DNA from: Dictyophora rubrovolvata
Lineage: Eukaryota > Basidiomycota > Agaricomycetes > Phallales > Phallaceae
Assembly: GCA_029959195.1 (NCBI GenBank)
Contig: CP114119.1
Location: 186,001 to 250,000, forward strand
Length of the DNA: 64,000 nucleotides
Direction of reading: 5' to 3'
A program made the translations under genes and the position numbers. Numbering within the stretch: position 1 is the stretch's first letter; every line of letters starts with the position of its first letter. Below the pieces are notes generated by a model. The model was not told where the DNA came from and did no database searches. It saw only the letters and a list, made by a program, of their open reading frames with translations. Shown here piece after piece: positions 59,847 to 64,000 of this stretch.

Positions 59847-60396
59847 AGTGCACGTGTTAAAAAATCAAATGAGCCGGTCATCTGATGACACCACAGCCGC
59901 AATCAAAAAGCTAGTTAGAGAGGAAGTGCCTCCTAAATAAATAGGAGATGGACAAGGTGAGCATATTCGAACTATGTCAATCGTGGCGAGACTCGTCACT
60001 CAGGCTCCGACTCCGACGGCTCCAACGCTATGATTTCGGGGGCAATTGCCATGTAGTAAACAATCGTAAAATACACGCTCCAGATCTCGAGGGCTATTTG
60101 CTACATACCGAGTCAGGATACATAGCGAGGCACGCGCAATCAATTCTGACTTTGCCCATTCTAACATGTGTGATCGACTCAAAGGTCGGGATATATTTCT
60201 CACTTGATGCCGTCGAAATAAATGCAAAGAATCGCTGGTTCTAAACAATTCTTAGGGGTCAACATAGTTTCCAGACGGCCCAAACGCAGATTCTCCCCAT
60301 GCTTCATGACGTCATATTCTAGACTGCACCGTAAATTCCCGTTCATTAAGCGGCATGTCACGTGTAGTTGTGATTGGCGTTCAGCTTAGGTAACTG
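59847..60396. other. Intergenic, no gene seen
   Basis: Short ORFs only, before the F-box-like gene. Confidence 0.4.
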
Positions 60397-62191
60397 ATGA
60401 CAGCTCGAAAACTAAGGCTAAAGCTCCCTGGAAAGCTTTCTCCACTTCACCCAACCCCCCCCCCTCTTATGATACCTAATTCTCTGGAACGACTTAACTC
60501 GGATACCTACGATCTTATATTCCACTTTATCTGTAGTTCTTCTGATTATGACCAGAGTTCTGGCTTCTCGGCATTATTACCTCTCTCTTTAGTCTGCAAA
60601 CCATTACGCTTGGAAACCTTACGATGGCTTTTTCGAGAATTCCATTGGAAATTGCATCTTCAAAAGGATTTCCTTCCTTATAATTTACGCACATATATAA
60701 GGTAACCATCGATCATCCCATTGCTGTTTACTAAGCTGGGCCCTGACTGGGATTTCACACAAGGACATTACGCATCACAGCTAGTGACCACGTCAATCAT
60801 TTGGACTTCGATAGAAAGGAACTACAAGCCGCATTTTCTGCCCTGAAAAATACAAGAAAACTCATCGTTAGTGGTGAGGGCGGCGCATCACAATTTCTCT
60901 TATCTCTCTTAACGCTCATGCCCGCCCTGGGAATCGTGGAATGGAACGATGTCCCTTTCACGGGTGTCTCGTGTGATTTCAGCAAGATGTCAGGAATATT
61001 TCACTTGACATATTTTGAAAGCCGCGAACCTTCTCCACGCACTCTCGAACTAGAGAATCAACTCATCTCTGCCACCATTTCTTCCTCAGCAGGCACTTTA
61101 TTATATCTTACCATGCCGGGCCGACGGGCTTTACCAACCGTGCTGTCGGATTGTTTCCTTCCAGCTCTCAGAACTCTTATTTTAACGGGATTCGCTCCAC
61201 GAACTCATGAATCACCTTTATACCAGTTCTTGCCTCAGATGCCTAACCTACAAAACTTGCAAACCCGTCTATGTCTAGGACCTCCTTTTGAAATATATCC
61301 CCATACCGACAACGACCCCTTCCCAAATTTTACAAAACCCGATCTCCCGCTGCATTCACTTACCATGTACAATACTGTCCCCACGGATCAAATTCTTCAC
61401 AATTTACCATCAACGTTGCAATATCTTTCTCTCGCTCAGCACCCATACCCATATGAAATCATCAAAGAACATGGTCATAAATTCCCACGACTCATTCTCA
61501 ATTCCAAAGTGTCATATCTAAATCGTCCCAAACTCACCACAACTGACATACTGCAACATCTACAATATTGTAATCTAAACGCACTTCGAGAACTTCGTCT
61601 GGCAGTCTCCGGGATACTTTTAGCCTCGTGGTTCCTAGATTTGAGTCTAGCACTTCCAGAACTGGAGACGCTCGAACTTCATTATTGGCACCCGAGGATG
61701 GAAGAGAAAATACCTTCTATAGTAGGCCTTATCAATTCTTTTTACTATCATTGCTCCAATAAATATGAACAGGACCACTATGCACCAGCATTTTCCGCTT
61801 TCAACAAGCTAAGAGATCTTCGGCTGGATCTACATCTCACGGACGAGGTGGATCATTGTGCCGACGAATCCTGCAAAGCCGAATCACAACTATCTCGCGC
61901 GAAAAAGATCGCACAACATGCCCCACCTTTTTTGAAAACAATAGGTTTTCTGGAAGGTCACGCACGGATTATGGTCGGTGGAACAGCCAATCCTACGATT
62001 TTTTGGAGGATTTTCAATATCGTGCCTAAATATACTTCCACCAGCTGCGTCGAACTGTTAGTCAGACAGTCTGGAGATTTCCGGCTCTATCGAAGGTATG
62101 TAAACCGATGCAAGTTCAACTTCTGGGATTTTATTTTTGTACTGATATATTGGTTTTCCTCTCTCCCCCCTCACACAGTGAAGAATATTGA
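60397..62191 (+). CDS. F-box-like / leucine-rich repeat protein
   Basis: Three exons (60397-60701, 60764-62095, 62179-62191) give 549 aa from ATG 60397, or 525 aa from ATG 60469 (MIPNSLERLNSDTYDLIF), which looks the better start because the F-box-like helix begins there. Residues near the start (LNSDTYDLIFHF... LLPLSLVCKPLRLETLRWLFRE) match fungal F-box-like N-termini. The rest has irregular leucine-rich repeats (LPALRTLILTGF, LPSTLQYLSLAQ, LRELRLAVSG, LPELETLELHYW, LRDLRLDLHL). Such proteins are usually substrate receptors of SCF ubiquitin ligases; agaricomycetes have large unstable families of them. Last exon is tiny (SEEY, stop). Confidence 0.82.
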
Positions 62192-62569
62192 CTCGAAGAG
62201 TACACTAATAACGTAGTTTCAATGATTTTGTATTGCGAATTTGTAACGGGCATATTTGAATATTTTCTTGGGATATTGTCCTTGGACAATTATGTGTATT
62301 TCAGATTCCGCGAAATGGAAAATAGGTGTCCAATAGGTGTCCAATAGGTGTCTTTCCAATTTTGGGGAAAGATCAAATATGCAATGGGCACACGTCTTCT
62401 ATTACATTCCCATATGCAAAGAACTTACCTCTCATTATATTAGAGCGCCTGCCGTTCCCTCTCGGCCTATCAATGGGAATAAGTCTAATCTAATTAGGCA
62501 GGAGCTGGGAATATATATATATGCAAAACTGCGAAAAAGAAGGCGAGACAAGTTCGCTCATATACGAAC
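62192..62569. other. Intergenic with short tandem GTGTCCAATAG repeat
   Basis: Three consecutive copies of an 11-bp word (CCAATAGGTGT) at about 62327-62352. A TATATATAT run lies at 62511-62521, about 50 nt before the ATG at 62570, and may act as the core promoter. Confidence 0.5.
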
Positions 62570-64000
62570 ATGCCTCACAGCACTAAAGCCCCAAGATTCA
62601 AGGTTGCCATTTGGTGCGCTGAAATTTTGTCTTTTATAACGGCTGCATTATTAACAACACTCCTTTATCAAGCGGAGGTGGAATTGGAGGCCTTTCTTTT
62701 GCACTAGCCTTGACCAAGTACGACGATATCCAAATTGATGTATACGAAGCTGCATCGATATTCAAAGACATTGGAGCCGGGATCGGGATCTGGGGAAGAG
62801 GAATCGCTGCGTTACGAGAGTGGGGTTTGGAAGACAAAGTTCGTACCATAGCCACAGCCGTCCCAGGGAGATATGACGGTTAGATCATGGCTATCTTTAA
62901 AGAGAGAAAAATAAAACCATTGAATTGAATAATAGATGTGAAGTTCGACATCAGACGATCCGATCAACTTACAGAAGGAGAATTGATGGGTCAATGGGTA
63001 ACATCCAGTAAGCAGTCTCAATCGTCGAAAAATGATTGCAATTACTATATCATCTACAGCCAATCTGGGCTTCCATAGATCGCAATTCGTCAGTCTCTTA
63101 GCTGAAGAACTCGTAAAGACAGAACGGGCCACCGCTCATTTCAAAAAACGGTGCATCTCTTTCTCACAAAGGGAAGGGAGCGAAGAAAACGGATTTCAAG
63201 ATCTCGTTGTGATCTATTTCGCCGATGGAACTACTGCGACCTGTGATGTTTTGATAGGATCAGACGGAATTAAGAGCGCCGTGCGAGCTTGCATGTTTTA
63301 TGGAGACCCGAATGAGGAAGGTGAACCAGTAACTACGGCACAGAGATTTGCGGATACCAAGTTTTGCGGTACCGTCGCATATCGAGCGTTGGTCGATCCT
63401 GTTGAATTGGGAAGGATCAATCCAAACCACCCAGCTATCAAAGGAAGAAAAATGGCAGGTTTACGTTTCAAATCATCTTTGATGGAACCCATTAACAAAT
63501 TGAACAGTATTGCGGTAAATTGAGGGTACGTCTCATAAATGACCTTCCTGCATCTATCCCGCTAACAACTTGGGTCCGAAGCATCTCGTATCTTATCCAG
63601 TCGCAAAAGGGAAGTTCCTAAATTTCATCGCTTACTCTTCGGATCCATTTCGATACAAAGAGTGGGCGGAGGGTCCGTGGGAAGTTGAAGCAGATGCAGA
63701 GGAAGTCGATCAATACTTTAAGGATTTCGAACCTGAAGTCCGGGATTTCATGAAAGTACGTACAAACTGAGGGTGATTTATGACAAGACGTAATAATGGC
63801 ATTAAAGTGCATCCGTACCACTTCTCGATGGGCGATGTATGACCTTACTCCGCTTCCGTTTTGGTGTAAGGGTCGCGTTACACTTCTCGGGGATGCGGTA
63901 CGTTGAAGCTGTCGTCTTCGTTCAGTAAGTCAAACCTAATGCGAAACAGGCCCATGCCACCACCCCGTTCATTGGGTCTGGAGGTGGACAAGTACTTGAA
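62570..64000 (+). CDS. FAD-dependent monooxygenase, salicylate-hydroxylase-like (3' end beyond window)
   Basis: Exons 62570-62613, 62673-62878, 62936-63007, 63060-63514, 63582-63755, 63808-63897 and 63950 onward keep one frame. Start MPHSTKAPRFKVAICGGGIGGLSFALAL in pieces: the Rossmann GxGxxG for FAD. Later: GFHRSQFVSLLAEEL, DVLIGSDGIKSAVR (the DG motif contacting FAD/NADPH), TVAYRALVDP, LVSYPVAKGKFLNFIAY, and VTLLGDA-AHATTPF (the GD FAD motif), then GSGGGQ. Class A flavin monooxygenases hydroxylate aromatic or polyketide substrates with NAD(P)H. The C-terminal part lies outside the window. The intron at 63515-63581 removes a GPKH-like sequence expected by comparison, so that junction is less certain. 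Confidence 0.88.

Noticed and set aside
60397-60468. N-terminal extension of the F-box-like protein
   Set aside because: In frame, but composition is Lys/Pro-rich low complexity; the ATG at 60469 just before the F-box-like helix is the more likely start.

Overview
The window is nuclear DNA of a filamentous basidiomycete, most likely an Agaricomycete. Genes carry many short (about 47-80 nt) GT-AG introns, and the gene set fits: an AA9 polysaccharide monooxygenase with a CBM1 cellulose-binding tail, tyrosine-kinase-like (TKL) kinases, a GH92 mannosidase, families of small alpha/beta hydrolases and methyltransferases, and an F-box protein. Most genes are split across several frames. I rebuilt exon chains by hand and accepted them when the summed exon length kept one reading frame and conserved motifs were restored. 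No prokaryotic genes, rRNA, tRNA or CRISPR were seen.

Layout. 0-10.3 kb: a small VHS/ENTH-like helical protein (-), an AA9-CBM1 LPMO (-), an unrecognised 329-aa protein (+) and two TKL kinases (+); the N-terminal domain of the second kinase resembles the 62-858 protein. 10.3-13.5 kb: two alpha/beta hydrolases of the HSL/arylacetamide-deacetylase type (-). 13.5-19.8 kb: gene-poor, with one weak three-exon candidate. 19.8-22.1 kb: a concentrative nucleoside transporter (+). 23.8-27.4 kb: a small protein, a third hydrolase and an orphan ORF (all -). 29.1-30.4 kb: a disordered acidic protein (+). 32.0-40.7 kb: a complete TOR kinase (+). 41.3-44.3 kb: two more hydrolases (+). 44.9-53.5 kb: three related SAM methyltransferases; between the second and third lies a 2.5-kb decayed DNA transposon with terminal inverted repeats and 61-bp subterminal repeats. 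54.4-59.1 kb: a PP2A methylesterase and a GH92 mannosidase (-). 60.4-62.2 kb: an F-box-like protein (+). 62.6 kb to the end: an FAD-dependent aromatic-type monooxygenase, cut by the window edge.

How they may work together. The AA9 LPMO and the GH92 enzyme are secreted carbohydrate-active enzymes. TOR and the PP2A methylesterase are conserved growth-control genes. The hydrolases, methyltransferases and monooxygenase are expanded accessory families; they could form a specialised-metabolite neighbourhood, but no backbone synthase is visible, so this is only an inference. The most notable observations are a 2-nt micro-exon in the LPMO gene that supplies two bases of the conserved copper-site Gln codon, a VHS/ENTH-like domain found both alone and fused to a kinase, and a TOR protein whose rapamycin-binding face differs at several contact positions.
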